The translations under genes were made by a program, and so were the position numbers. Below, one piece after another: positions 39,617 through 47,639 of a stretch of DNA of 64,000 nt. The first letter of the stretch is position 1, and every line of letters begins with the position of its first letter. The stretch is from Planctomycetota bacterium (GTDB taxonomy: Bacteria; Planctomycetota; Planctomycetia; Pirellulales; Pirellulaceae): contig JAPLNI010000027.1 in NCBI GenBank assembly GCA_026692865.1, positions 124,001 through 188,000 on the forward strand. Reading direction: 5' to 3'. The notes below the pieces were generated by a model. It did not search any database, was not told where the DNA came from, and worked only from the letters and a program-made list of their open reading frames with translations.

Positions 39617-40063
39617 ATGCTGAACCATCACGAATTCATGCGAGCAGCATACGAACAAGCAATGCTCGGCCTCTCGGTAGGCGGGCTGCCTATCGGTTCG
39701 GTCATGGCAATCGATGGTGAAATAATCGCAAAAGGGCACAATCAAAGGATTCAACGCGGAAGCTCCATTCTCCATGCGGAGATGGATTGCCTGGAAAAAG
39801 CCGGACGCCTTACCAGTCGTGACTACCAACGAGCTGTCCTCTATTCGACCCTTTCACCTTGCGACATGTGCAGCGGAGCAATTCTTCTGTACAAAATCCC
39901 CACGGTAATTGTCGGCGAAAACAGAAATTTCCAAGGCCCGGAAAGCTACGTTCGCTCCCGGGGTGTCGACGTCCAAATCCTGAACGACCCTGACTGCATC
40001 GCCATGATGGAAGATTTTATCCGACGCCATCCCACTCTTTGGAACGAAGATATCGGTATTTGA
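39617..40063 (+). CDS. cytosine deaminase, yeast Fcy1-type
   Basis: 148 residues of the cytidine-deaminase fold, a zinc enzyme converting cytosine to uracil (salvage). Zinc ligands are H53 in HAEMD (E55 as proton shuttle) and C82/C85 in SPCDMCSGA. Several blocks recall the fungal cytosine deaminase rather than bacterial CodA: HAEMDCLEKAGR, YSTLSPCDMCSGAILLY, IVGENRNF and the C-terminal WNEDIG. The substrate could still be another nucleobase such as guanine. No purine or pyrimidine gene is adjacent. The gene begins 68 bases after a palindromic repeat. Confidence 0.85.
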   Translation: MLNHHEFMRAAYEQAMLGLSVGGLPIGSVMAIDGEIIAKGHNQRIQRGSSILHAEMDCLEKAGRLTSRDYQRAVLYSTLSPCDMCSGAILLYKIPTVIVGENRNFQGPESYVRSRGVDVQILNDPDCIAMMEDFIRRHPTLWNEDIGI

Positions 40064-40168
40064 AAAGCTCTAGTGTGAACTTCAGTCGAGGGATGCTAGA
40101 ATTTTTAGACATGTTCCCACCGTTCGCAATCCTTGCGCGAACTAATTTCAATCTTGGAGGAGGCAATC

Positions 40169-40582
40169 ATGAAGACATTTGTAGTTGGTTTGTGTCTAGT
40201 TGGTCTCTTTAGTCTCTCTGGCTCGGCACGTGCTCAATGCGGATGTTCGGGGCCTGCTCACATTTCGTATGCGCCTGCGGTTCATGCTCCTGTTGCCGTG
40301 GCGCCTCGTCCTGTCGCGCCAGCACCCGCATCCGCCGCAAACATCTCATACGTCAATCGTCTTACAGAACCGATTGTCCGACCGAACTACACACTTCTCT
40401 ACGCGGTTCACCTGACCGATGGACGAGTCCTCCTGACGGAAGTAGTTCCTCGCGGACACAACGTGAGTGGTACCGAGTTTCGATCGACCGGTCGAAAGGT
40501 AAACGCCGCTGACATTGGTAACGGACAAGTACGAGTGACTGATCCTACGACCAACCAAATGATCGCTACCTTCGGTCGATAG
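40169..40582 (+). CDS. small secreted protein, function unknown
   Basis: 137 residues from the ATG at 40169, which has GGAGGAGG 5 bases upstream; the longer frame lacks such a site. The signal peptide (MKTFVVGLCLVGLFSLSGSARA) is followed by a Cys pair (QCGCSG), an Ala/Pro/Val-rich linker to about residue 55, and a compact domain (YTLLYAVHLTDGRVLLTEVVPRG). It looks exported to the periplasm or surface. I do not recognise the domain. Confidence 0.7.
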   Translation: MKTFVVGLCLVGLFSLSGSARAQCGCSGPAHISYAPAVHAPVAVAPRPVAPAPASAANISYVNRLTEPIVRPNYTLLYAVHLTDGRVLLTEVVPRGHNVSGTEFRSTGRKVNAADIGNGQVRVTDPTTNQMIATFGR

Positions 40583-40789
40583 CGTAGCGTTGGTGCGTGA
40601 ACAAAGAGAGTCAGTGCACAGCACATTCCACGGCGTATCGATTCCTACTTCACACGGTATAACGTACCGCGTGGAAATACATCTAAGCGAATAGGCCGTT
40701 GATATGCTCCGACTCGTCGGGGCCATTATACCCATCGATATTGCTTCGGTGAGGGGCTGTGGAGTTGTGTGACTGATGCTGCAGGTTTG

Positions 40790-42334
40790 CTACTTGCTGA
40801 GCATTGCAACGATCGTGCGAACCATCGTGGCGGTTCCACCTGCGTCGCACCAAGACTTTGGCGAGTCTAAGAAGGCGGGGCCGGCAATATCCAAGTGAAC
40901 CCACGGCTTCTCGTCTACGAATTGCTCGAGAAATTTTGCAGCCGTGATTGCTCCTCCCCAGCGACCCTCGCCGACATTCTTGATGTCAGCAACTTTTCCA
41001 GCAATCTGCTCTGAGAAGTAAGGAAACATCGGGAGCGGCCACGCGTATTCGCCGACGTTACTGGCCGTGTCGAGCAACCCCTTCTGAAGATCATTGCTGT
41101 TGCTCATCACCCCGACAATGTCATTGCCCAATGCAACGCAACATGCACCGGTGAGTGTTGCAAAATCTATTATCTTCGATGGGGAATAGTCGAGTGCTAC
41201 ATTCAACACATCGGCTAAGACCAAACGGCCTTCAGCATCCGTGTTGTGGACTTCGATCGTCTTACCACTGCGCGCAGTCAGAACATCGCCCAGCTTCATC
41301 GCGTTGCCTGCGACCATGTTTTCGACCAGGCCAACCAGCCCGATGATAGGCTGACGAATTTTCAGCAGCGTTGCAGCCCGCAGAATGCCAAGCACGGTTG
41401 CCGCACCAGCCATGTCGCACTTCATCGACAACATGCCATCGGTGGGCTTCAACGAGTAGCCACCCGAATCAAAGGTGACCCCTTTACCAACCAGAGCGAT
41501 AGGAGCGGTTTCGGTTCCTTGGTTATTCGAGTCGCTTGAGTTACTTGGATTGCCTGCGTAGCGAAAGATGCACAGTCGTGGAGGCCGTGTCGAACCTTTT
41601 GATACGGCAAGCAGCGAGTTACAGTTCTCGGCAATCAACTTGGCTTCGTCCCAAACTTCGACTTGGAAGCCAGCTTCAGCTCCGACGGCGACCGCTTCCT
41701 TAACGAATGATTCGGGATAAAGATAATTCGGAGGTAGGTTCACAAGTCGCTTTACGAGACTCATGCTTTCGCCAACGGCTTTTCCCTCTTGGAGTATCTC
41801 TTCGGACACGTCGTACCAAAAAATCGTTTCGGCTGGAGCGGTCGCGGATTCGGCCTTGAAAAGATCTTGGCCAATGCCGCCGGTGACACTTCCGGCGACG
41901 GCACTTTGCATCGCTAAGGGTTCCTGTCCAAGGCAATCGCCGAATCCTGCAAAAGCGATTGTCTTCCGCGTTTTGGCTTGGGATGCGATTTTCGCTCCAC
42001 TGGCAGCCGCGCGAAAAGCGACCCCAGCCACACTGTCGATGTCAGAGGCTGTGCCGTCAAAAGTTTTCCCTAGCCCAGTTTTTCCGATCCCTGGTTTGCC
42101 TAGCCCGATAAGAATCAGTGTTTTCGCTTGTAAACCAACTGGCGACAGGACAATCGTCGTCTTCATTGGTTTGGTAAGAACTTCGCCATCTCGGATCCAT
42201 TTCGAGAGGCGGCCCGACATTCGGCTGTCCAAGTCGGTTATTGTTGGCGAATTTTCCCAGTCTGCCCCTAATGCCAAGATGAGTGCGTCGGCGTTACATT
42301 CGTGGATCGGAAGTGTGGCGGATTGAACGATCAT
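40790..42334 (-). CDS. pepA: leucyl aminopeptidase (M17 family, PepA)
   Basis: About 514 residues; removes N-terminal residues from peptides in the cytoplasm with two metal ions. The conserved core is present: VGKGVTFDSGGYSLKP (about residues 281-296), the signature NTDAEGRLVLAD (about 362-373), and the metal-binding Asp/Glu set around MKCDMAGAA. The less conserved N-terminal macro-like domain is also visible. I start it at the ATG at 42334 rather than 42385, because the longer form would overlap the divergent UbiD gene and adds an unlikely N-terminus. Only 49 bases then separate the two divergent starts. Confidence 0.93.
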   Translation of the reverse strand: MIVQSATLPIHECNADALILALGADWENSPTITDLDSRMSGRLSKWIRDGEVLTKPMKTTIVLSPVGLQAKTLILIGLGKPGIGKTGLGKTFDGTASDIDSVAGVAFRAAASGAKIASQAKTRKTIAFAGFGDCLGQEPLAMQSAVAGSVTGGIGQDLFKAESATAPAETIFWYDVSEEILQEGKAVGESMSLVKRLVNLPPNYLYPESFVKEAVAVGAEAGFQVEVWDEAKLIAENCNSLLAVSKGSTRPPRLCIFRYAGNPSNSSDSNNQGTETAPIALVGKGVTFDSGGYSLKPTDGMLSMKCDMAGAATVLGILRAATLLKIRQPIIGLVGLVENMVAGNAMKLGDVLTARSGKTIEVHNTDAEGRLVLADVLNVALDYSPSKIIDFATLTGACCVALGNDIVGVMSNSNDLQKGLLDTASNVGEYAWPLPMFPYFSEQIAGKVADIKNVGEGRWGGAITAAKFLEQFVDEKPWVHLDIAGPAFLDSPKSWCDAGGTATMVRTIVAMLSK

Positions 42335-42383
42335 AAATGTGTAAAATCGATAGGTATGATGAATCAAAACGAAGAGAACGTGC

Positions 42384-44276
42384 ATGAATTATAGGAGCAC
42401 TCGCGAAGCCGTGGAGGACCTCCGCAAGAATGGGAGGTTAATTGTTGTCGACGAACCCCTCTCGCCGCATCTGGAGATTGCTGAAGTTCAACGCCGAGTC
42501 TATTTGCGCAACGGTCCAGCAGTTCTGTTCACGCATCCGAAAGATTCCGCCTTCCCAATGGTCAGTAACCTTTTTGGGTCGCTTGACCAAGCCCGTTTCC
42601 TGTTCCGTCAAACGATTGATCGCGTGCGGCGCGCCATCGAGCTAAAGATTGATCCTACCGAGGCACTGAAGCGACCCTGGAGATACTGGTCGGCTCCTTG
42701 GATTGGGTTGACGATGTTGCCCAAGAAAGTTCGAACCGGGCCGGTGATGAAGCACTCGATCCGGCTCAGCCAACTGCCAAAGTTAGTATCGTGGCCTGAC
42801 GACGGTGGTGCTTTTATTACACTGCCACAAGTTCTAAGTCAGTCGCATTCGAATTCGTTGATGGAATGCAATCTTGGAATGTACCGCATTCAAAATTCAG
42901 GGAACGATTATGCGAGTGATCAAGAAGTTGGACTCCACTATCAACTACACCGCGGCATTGGGCTGCATCATCAAGCGGCCTTGTTAGAAAACCGCCCTTT
43001 CAACGTGAGTATTACCGTCGGCGGATCGCCTGCCATGAGTGTTGCCGCCGTGATGCCGCTACCGGAAGGACTTAGCGAGTTGACCTTCGCCGGTGCTCTC
43101 GCTGGCCATCGAATCCCGATGATCACTTCCGCAAATCATGCACCGATTTATGCCGATGCCGACTTTGTTATTCATGGCCAAATAGATCCTCATTCGATGA
43201 AGCGTGAAGGCCCCTTCGGCGATCACTTAGGCTATTATGCCAAGGAGCATCCGTTTCCTTGGATGAGAGTCAACGGTGTGTCTCATCGCCCCGGTGCGAT
43301 TTGGCCATTTACGGTGGTTGGACGGCCGCCTCAAGAGGATACGACTTTCGGAGAATTGATTCACGAGATAACCGGCCCCATCATTCCCACTGTCTTGCCC
43401 GGCGTCAGTGGTGTTCACGCGGTGGATGCTTCGGGCGTCCATCCACTCCTGCTCGCAATCGGCAGCGAACGATACACTCCATATCGAAAACCAGGACGAC
43501 CGCAGGAGTTGCTCACTCAAGCAAATGCGATACTCGGTCAAGGTCAAATGTCGTTGGCAAAGTACCTGATGATCGTGAACAAAACCGATGCACCGGAGTT
43601 GGATATCGAAGATATCGAGGCCTTCTTCCAGCATTTGCTCCAACGCGTCGATTGGTCTCGCGATTTGCATTTCCAAACGCGTACCACGATAGACACATTG
43701 GATTACAGTGGCGATGGATTCAACCAAGGATCGAAAGTCGTCATCGCGGCCAGCGGTCCGGTGCGGAGAGACCTTGCGCATGAACTGCCAAGCGATTTTA
43801 TGCTCTCAAGAGATTTCCATTCACCGCGATGGTGCATGCCGGGCGTTCTTGCAATCCAAGGTCCTTCGATATTGTCGAATGATTCCGCAGACGTCTCCAT
43901 CAACGCCGACCGAGTTGTGACTTTAGATGATTTGATTCGAAACTTTGATTATCAAGCAACCAGTCGCGATGGCATTCAAGAAGAGAAAAGCTTCTGGAAT
44001 TCCACCCCGATGGTAATCATCGTTGACGATAGCGAATTTACGTCACGCAATCTCAATAACTTTCTTTGGGTTACTTTCACACGAAGTAACCCTGCGAATG
44101 ATATCTTTGGAGTTTTAGCGTTTACAGACAACAAGCATTGGGGATGTCGCGGTCCGATCGTAATCGACGCAAGAAAAAAACCACATCACGCACCGCCTCT
44201 CGTTGAAGACCCAAACGTGACCGCAAAGATCGACGCGTTAGCCGCTCGCGGTGGAGCACTAGCAAAGTATCTGTAG
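42384..44276 (+). CDS. UbiD-family prenylated-FMN decarboxylase
   Basis: 630 residues. The UbiD family catalyses reversible decarboxylation of aromatic or unsaturated acids using prenylated FMN made by UbiX. Recognised features are the N-terminal FREDLR-like start (STREAVEDLRKNGRLIVVDEP), NLGMYRIQ, and the catalytic EGPFGDHLGYY (E275 onward) with HPFPWMRV after it. 630 residues is longer than E. coli UbiD (about 497) and closer to the large members found in menaquinone (MqnP/futalosine-linked) or aromatic-acid pathways. The substrate is unknown. It is divergent from pepA. Confidence 0.88.
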   Translation: MNYRSTREAVEDLRKNGRLIVVDEPLSPHLEIAEVQRRVYLRNGPAVLFTHPKDSAFPMVSNLFGSLDQARFLFRQTIDRVRRAIELKIDPTEALKRPWRYWSAPWIGLTMLPKKVRTGPVMKHSIRLSQLPKLVSWPDDGGAFITLPQVLSQSHSNSLMECNLGMYRIQNSGNDYASDQEVGLHYQLHRGIGLHHQAALLENRPFNVSITVGGSPAMSVAAVMPLPEGLSELTFAGALAGHRIPMITSANHAPIYADADFVIHGQIDPHSMKREGPFGDHLGYYAKEHPFPWMRVNGVSHRPGAIWPFTVVGRPPQEDTTFGELIHEITGPIIPTVLPGVSGVHAVDASGVHPLLLAIGSERYTPYRKPGRPQELLTQANAILGQGQMSLAKYLMIVNKTDAPELDIEDIEAFFQHLLQRVDWSRDLHFQTRTTIDTLDYSGDGFNQGSKVVIAASGPVRRDLAHELPSDFMLSRDFHSPRWCMPGVLAIQGPSILSNDSADVSINADRVVTLDDLIRNFDYQATSRDGIQEEKSFWNSTPMVIIVDDSEFTSRNLNNFLWVTFTRSNPANDIFGVLAFTDNKHWGCRGPIVIDARKKPHHAPPLVEDPNVTAKIDALAARGGALAKYL

Positions 44277-44299
44277 TAAGTCAAATTCACGCGTTATTG

Positions 44300-46300
44300 T
44301 TAAGCAGTTTGAAAGATGGATTCGTAGGATTGTAATTGCTCAGATGGGAGACTTTTTACGATCACTTCGAATTCCTTTTCAGCTTGATGTCCCATCGGTG
44401 TGGCCATTGGCGGCGACTTTGTAATCACCACCGATGTTACTGTTAACGCGTTTCGGCAAGCTCGTAAAACTCGCGAGATTTTATTGTCCAACTCGGGCCT
44501 GTTGTCCTCAACGCAGTTCATGCTTTCAAGCTCGATCACAAGAAAGTCGGCTCGTGGTACTGGTATTCCAAGCGTCAAAATGCACTCAATGCTGCATTCG
44601 ACAACCATTTTTGTCATCAACGGATGCATCAGCAGTGAGCAGACCGTACTCATTTGGATCGCGTCAAAAGATTCGATCGGACCGATAAATTGACCACCAC
44701 ACCGTATCGAATGATGATCGACAACTCCAACATACTCGCCTTGGTCCGCCCAGTACTGTTCAATCTCTCGCGAAGTCATTGAGTTTTCATCTCGCGTCAC
44801 AACGAGCGTGATTGGGATCTTTCCGCATTTTGAAAGCTTATCGAATCTGACGTCGGCGTCATCCAGATCATGTTGAAAAAGCAAATTGAGAATGGCGTCA
44901 CCAACGGGTTGTGGCTTTCCGATAAGCGGCTCTACATGATGGGCAAGGCTTGGACCGGCGTTCACTTCGATAATGCAACCACGTTGATCGGAAAGTGGTT
45001 GTGATATATCTCGCGCGACAAGATCCATACCTGCCACATCCAGGCCAACTACTTTGGCCGCGAGAACCGCGATTGCAGCCGTTGTCGGATGGACTCGATC
45101 AGTGACATCTTCGATCAAATCACCAACATGCCGCACAAGTATTTGCCGGCCGCTTTTTAAAATAGTCTCCGGTGTAACATTTTGTTTTTTAAGCTCAATC
45201 AGAGCAGCCGGATCAAGCTTGAGAACGCCGAGTTGGTCCGTGTAGTTTTCGCCGCGTCGTGGGTCACGGTTAACTTCGGCGACCAATTCTTCGATCGTAT
45301 CGTGATCATTTCCGATCACAAATTCTCGTTGGCCTTTTGCGGCTGCGACCATTTGGTCACCGACTACTAATAATCGATGGTGCTCGCCTTCGATGTACTG
45401 TTCGACCATCACTTCCTCGGTCTCGCCATCGACTTTTGCCCAGTCATAAGCATTGTAAATGGAGGTCCTGTCGCGTAGGTCTAGCGAGATTCCGCGGGCA
45501 TGATTTGCATCGCGAGGCTTTACGACAACAGGTAGCCCGATTTCTTGAGCAGCATTCCAAGCGTCGATCGGGTCCGTTACGAGACGACCCTTCGCAACTG
45601 GAACCCCCGCCGAAGCGAGTAGTGTTCGCGTGAATTGCTTGTCCTTGGCAATCGATTCAGCAATAGCCGAAGTCGCATCCGTCTCAGCGGTCCAAATGCG
45701 TCGTTGATATACTCCTTCTCCCAACTGAACAAGTGAGCCGCAATTCATCCGATAATATGGCACGTCGCGCTGCGATGCGGCACGGAGGATTGCGCGAGAG
45801 CTAGGGCCCAGTCGAACATCGTCAGCCAATTCGACCAATCGTCTTTTTTCAACGGCCCAATCGACGCTTTGACCGTCCATAACGAGTGCTGCAATCCGCA
45901 TCGCGCATGCAACGCACTCGCGAGCCAATGCTTCCTCTTCGAATTCGATTGCAATGACTGAGGTGCACTGGCCGTCATCAAATCTGCTGGCGAGTGTTGG
46001 AAATGGCAAGTCTGAAGCTTGACCTTCGCAGCTCAATACCGCTGAAGTAACACCCGCCGTTTGCTGGAGCGCTCGAGCCAGATATGCGACTCGGTCTATT
46101 AAGTATCGAAAGCCCGACTTACCATCCGGCTCCTCAAGCGATTCCAGGTTTTGCAGTAAGCCGAACTCCCGGTGGATTTGTTCATCCAGCCGCGAGTAAT
46201 CGTGGTTGAGATCCGAAGCGTAGTTTATGTGGGTTTCCAAAACGCGACGGCTCGACCAATGGCTAGGTCCGGAAAAAGCAATCGAAAAGAGGATATCCAT
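44300..46300 (-). CDS. CphA2-like cyanophycin synthetase homologue with degenerate Mur-ligase domain
   Basis: 666 residues. The N-terminal domain aligns with cyanophycin synthetase from its first residue (MDILFSIAFSGPSHWS). The ATP-grasp core spans about 218-475, with KPRDANHARG (261-270) and IIEVNAGPSL (443-452). After this, CphA1 has a Mur-ligase domain starting GRIPI-x-AVTGTNGKTTT. Here it starts GKIPITLVVTRDENSMTS (493-510), so the ATP-binding P-loop is lost. The rest of that domain is cut to about 150 residues. This layout and size resemble CphA2, which joins beta-Asp-Arg dipeptides. A different peptide or amino-acid ligase role is possible. No cphB-type hydrolase or second cphA is nearby. 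Confidence 0.75.
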   Translation of the reverse strand: MDILFSIAFSGPSHWSSRRVLETHINYASDLNHDYSRLDEQIHREFGLLQNLESLEEPDGKSGFRYLIDRVAYLARALQQTAGVTSAVLSCEGQASDLPFPTLASRFDDGQCTSVIAIEFEEEALARECVACAMRIAALVMDGQSVDWAVEKRRLVELADDVRLGPSSRAILRAASQRDVPYYRMNCGSLVQLGEGVYQRRIWTAETDATSAIAESIAKDKQFTRTLLASAGVPVAKGRLVTDPIDAWNAAQEIGLPVVVKPRDANHARGISLDLRDRTSIYNAYDWAKVDGETEEVMVEQYIEGEHHRLLVVGDQMVAAAKGQREFVIGNDHDTIEELVAEVNRDPRRGENYTDQLGVLKLDPAALIELKKQNVTPETILKSGRQILVRHVGDLIEDVTDRVHPTTAAIAVLAAKVVGLDVAGMDLVARDISQPLSDQRGCIIEVNAGPSLAHHVEPLIGKPQPVGDAILNLLFQHDLDDADVRFDKLSKCGKIPITLVVTRDENSMTSREIEQYWADQGEYVGVVDHHSIRCGGQFIGPIESFDAIQMSTVCSLLMHPLMTKMVVECSIECILTLGIPVPRADFLVIELESMNCVEDNRPELDNKISRVLRACRNALTVTSVVITKSPPMATPMGHQAEKEFEVIVKSLPSEQLQSYESIFQTA

Positions 46301-46677
46301 AGGAGGAAGGCCTTTGGAGGGGCCACTCGGGTAGGCCGTTGGAATGGTGGGGCCGGGAAGGCTTTGGGTGTAGGAGAGGGGTTTGGCGACTCATCGTTGC
46401 AGGGCGACAGTCGAATTCTGCTGTTGCGAGTATAGTCAAAACGCTTCTTCAAGGAATAGAGATCATGGGTTTTGGAAATTCAAGCGGTTGAAGGATATCG
46501 CTTACTTTTTTTGAGAATAAGTGACTCTGGCTTGGTCTTTGAGGCACGATGGGGTATCCTCTAAAATTGTTACGACGGATCCGGCTAGTCGGCGTGAAAT
46601 AAAGCGGTTTTTCTCGGTTTCTTTCGTAGACTCGATGTTGAATTTCGTTTGAAGCAAAAGAAAATCTCAGGACCAAC
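46301..46677. other. 377-base divergent intergenic region
   Basis: Between the CphA2-like gene (minus) and sdhC (plus). It should hold both promoters. I see no clear boxes, hairpin or repeat copy, and no supported gene. Confidence 0.5.
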
Positions 46678-47547
46678 ATGACCTCCGCTCAGCCATCTTC
46701 TTCGATAGGCTCTTTTTTACATCGCAACGATTTTCTAGTACGCCGCCTCCACTCGCTTAGCGGACTCGTTCCGGTTGGCGCGTACATGACGGTCCACCTG
46801 TTAGTAAACGCCAGCATTCTTAACGGGGCCGCTGCTTTTCAGAAGAATGTGAACGCTATTCATGATTTGGGTGCGATTCTACCGGTGGTGGAATGGACGT
46901 TCATTTTCTTGCCAATTATTTTCCACGCAGTCGTGGGAATTTGGATCGCTTCGAGCGGGAAATCGAACACGGCTCAATATTCCTTCACAGGAAACCGTCG
47001 CTACTCGATGCAGCGGCTGACCGGTTACTTGGCGTTTATCTTCATTTTTGTCCACGTTTTCCACCTTCACGGTTGGTTTCACGCTCAGTGGTGGTTGTCG
47101 AACGTTGCAGAGCCGCTCGGTATGGCTCAGTTTCGTCCCTATAGTGCGGCTAGTACGCTTGCTGCTGCGATGACCGGGTTCGTTTGGCCGATTTTTTATG
47201 CCGCTGGGATTATTGCCTGCTGCTATCACTTGGCAAACGGAATCTGGACCGCCGGGATTACTTGGGGGGTTTGGCTTACTCCAGCCGCTCAAAAACGAGC
47301 GACCGTTGCCTGCACCGTGTTCGGCGTGGCATTGACTGTCGTTGGATTGAGTGCACTCGGGGGTGTAAAAACGACTAATATTAAAGAGGCTGAAGCAGTC
47401 GAAACGGCGATTTACGAGTCACGAGTTCAGACTGGAGAGATCAAGCCGAACGAACATAAGCGAGCAGGCGATCATCACGAGCCAAAGCTCCCCGTTCCTG
47501 AGATCGGTCAAGTTATCGAAGCGGCTCCAATCTCGGGAAATAACTAG
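46678..47547 (+). CDS. sdhC: succinate dehydrogenase cytochrome b558 subunit
   Basis: 289 residues, the membrane anchor that binds haem b and quinone, of the five-helix Bacillus/epsilon-proteobacterial type. Helices are at about 30-50, 66-90, 112-132, 156-180 and 208-228. Candidate haem histidines are in YMTVHLLVN, FHAVVGIW, FVHVFHLHGW and CCYHLANG. A hydrophilic C-terminal tail of about 60 residues (ending EIGQVIEAAPISGNN) is longer than usual. AGGA sits 7 bases before the ATG. First gene of sdhCAB; the 92-base gap to sdhA is free of hairpins. Confidence 0.93.
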   Translation: MTSAQPSSSIGSFLHRNDFLVRRLHSLSGLVPVGAYMTVHLLVNASILNGAAAFQKNVNAIHDLGAILPVVEWTFIFLPIIFHAVVGIWIASSGKSNTAQYSFTGNRRYSMQRLTGYLAFIFIFVHVFHLHGWFHAQWWLSNVAEPLGMAQFRPYSAASTLAAAMTGFVWPIFYAAGIIACCYHLANGIWTAGITWGVWLTPAAQKRATVACTVFGVALTVVGLSALGGVKTTNIKEAEAVETAIYESRVQTGEIKPNEHKRAGDHHEPKLPVPEIGQVIEAAPISGNN

Positions 47548-47639
47548 GGAGATGGTTTGTTTTCGAGTCGGAATCACTTACTAGCGTAAAACAATACAAT
47601 TCGCTTGCGGATCTTTTAGGAATCTAGCGGGATATTTAT

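Noticed and set aside
41763-42326. 187-residue open frame antisense to leucyl aminopeptidase
   Set aside because: Composition mirrors the opposite codons of the conserved M17 gene; no family resemblance.
43227-43783. Overlapping open frames on both strands (174 and 184 residues) within the UbiD-like gene
   Set aside because: The UbiD frame carries the family motifs through this stretch; the others are shadows.
46172-46435. 87-residue plus-strand frame across the start of the CphA2-like gene
   Set aside because: Half of it lies inside the conserved N-terminus of the opposite gene; no motif or start signal.
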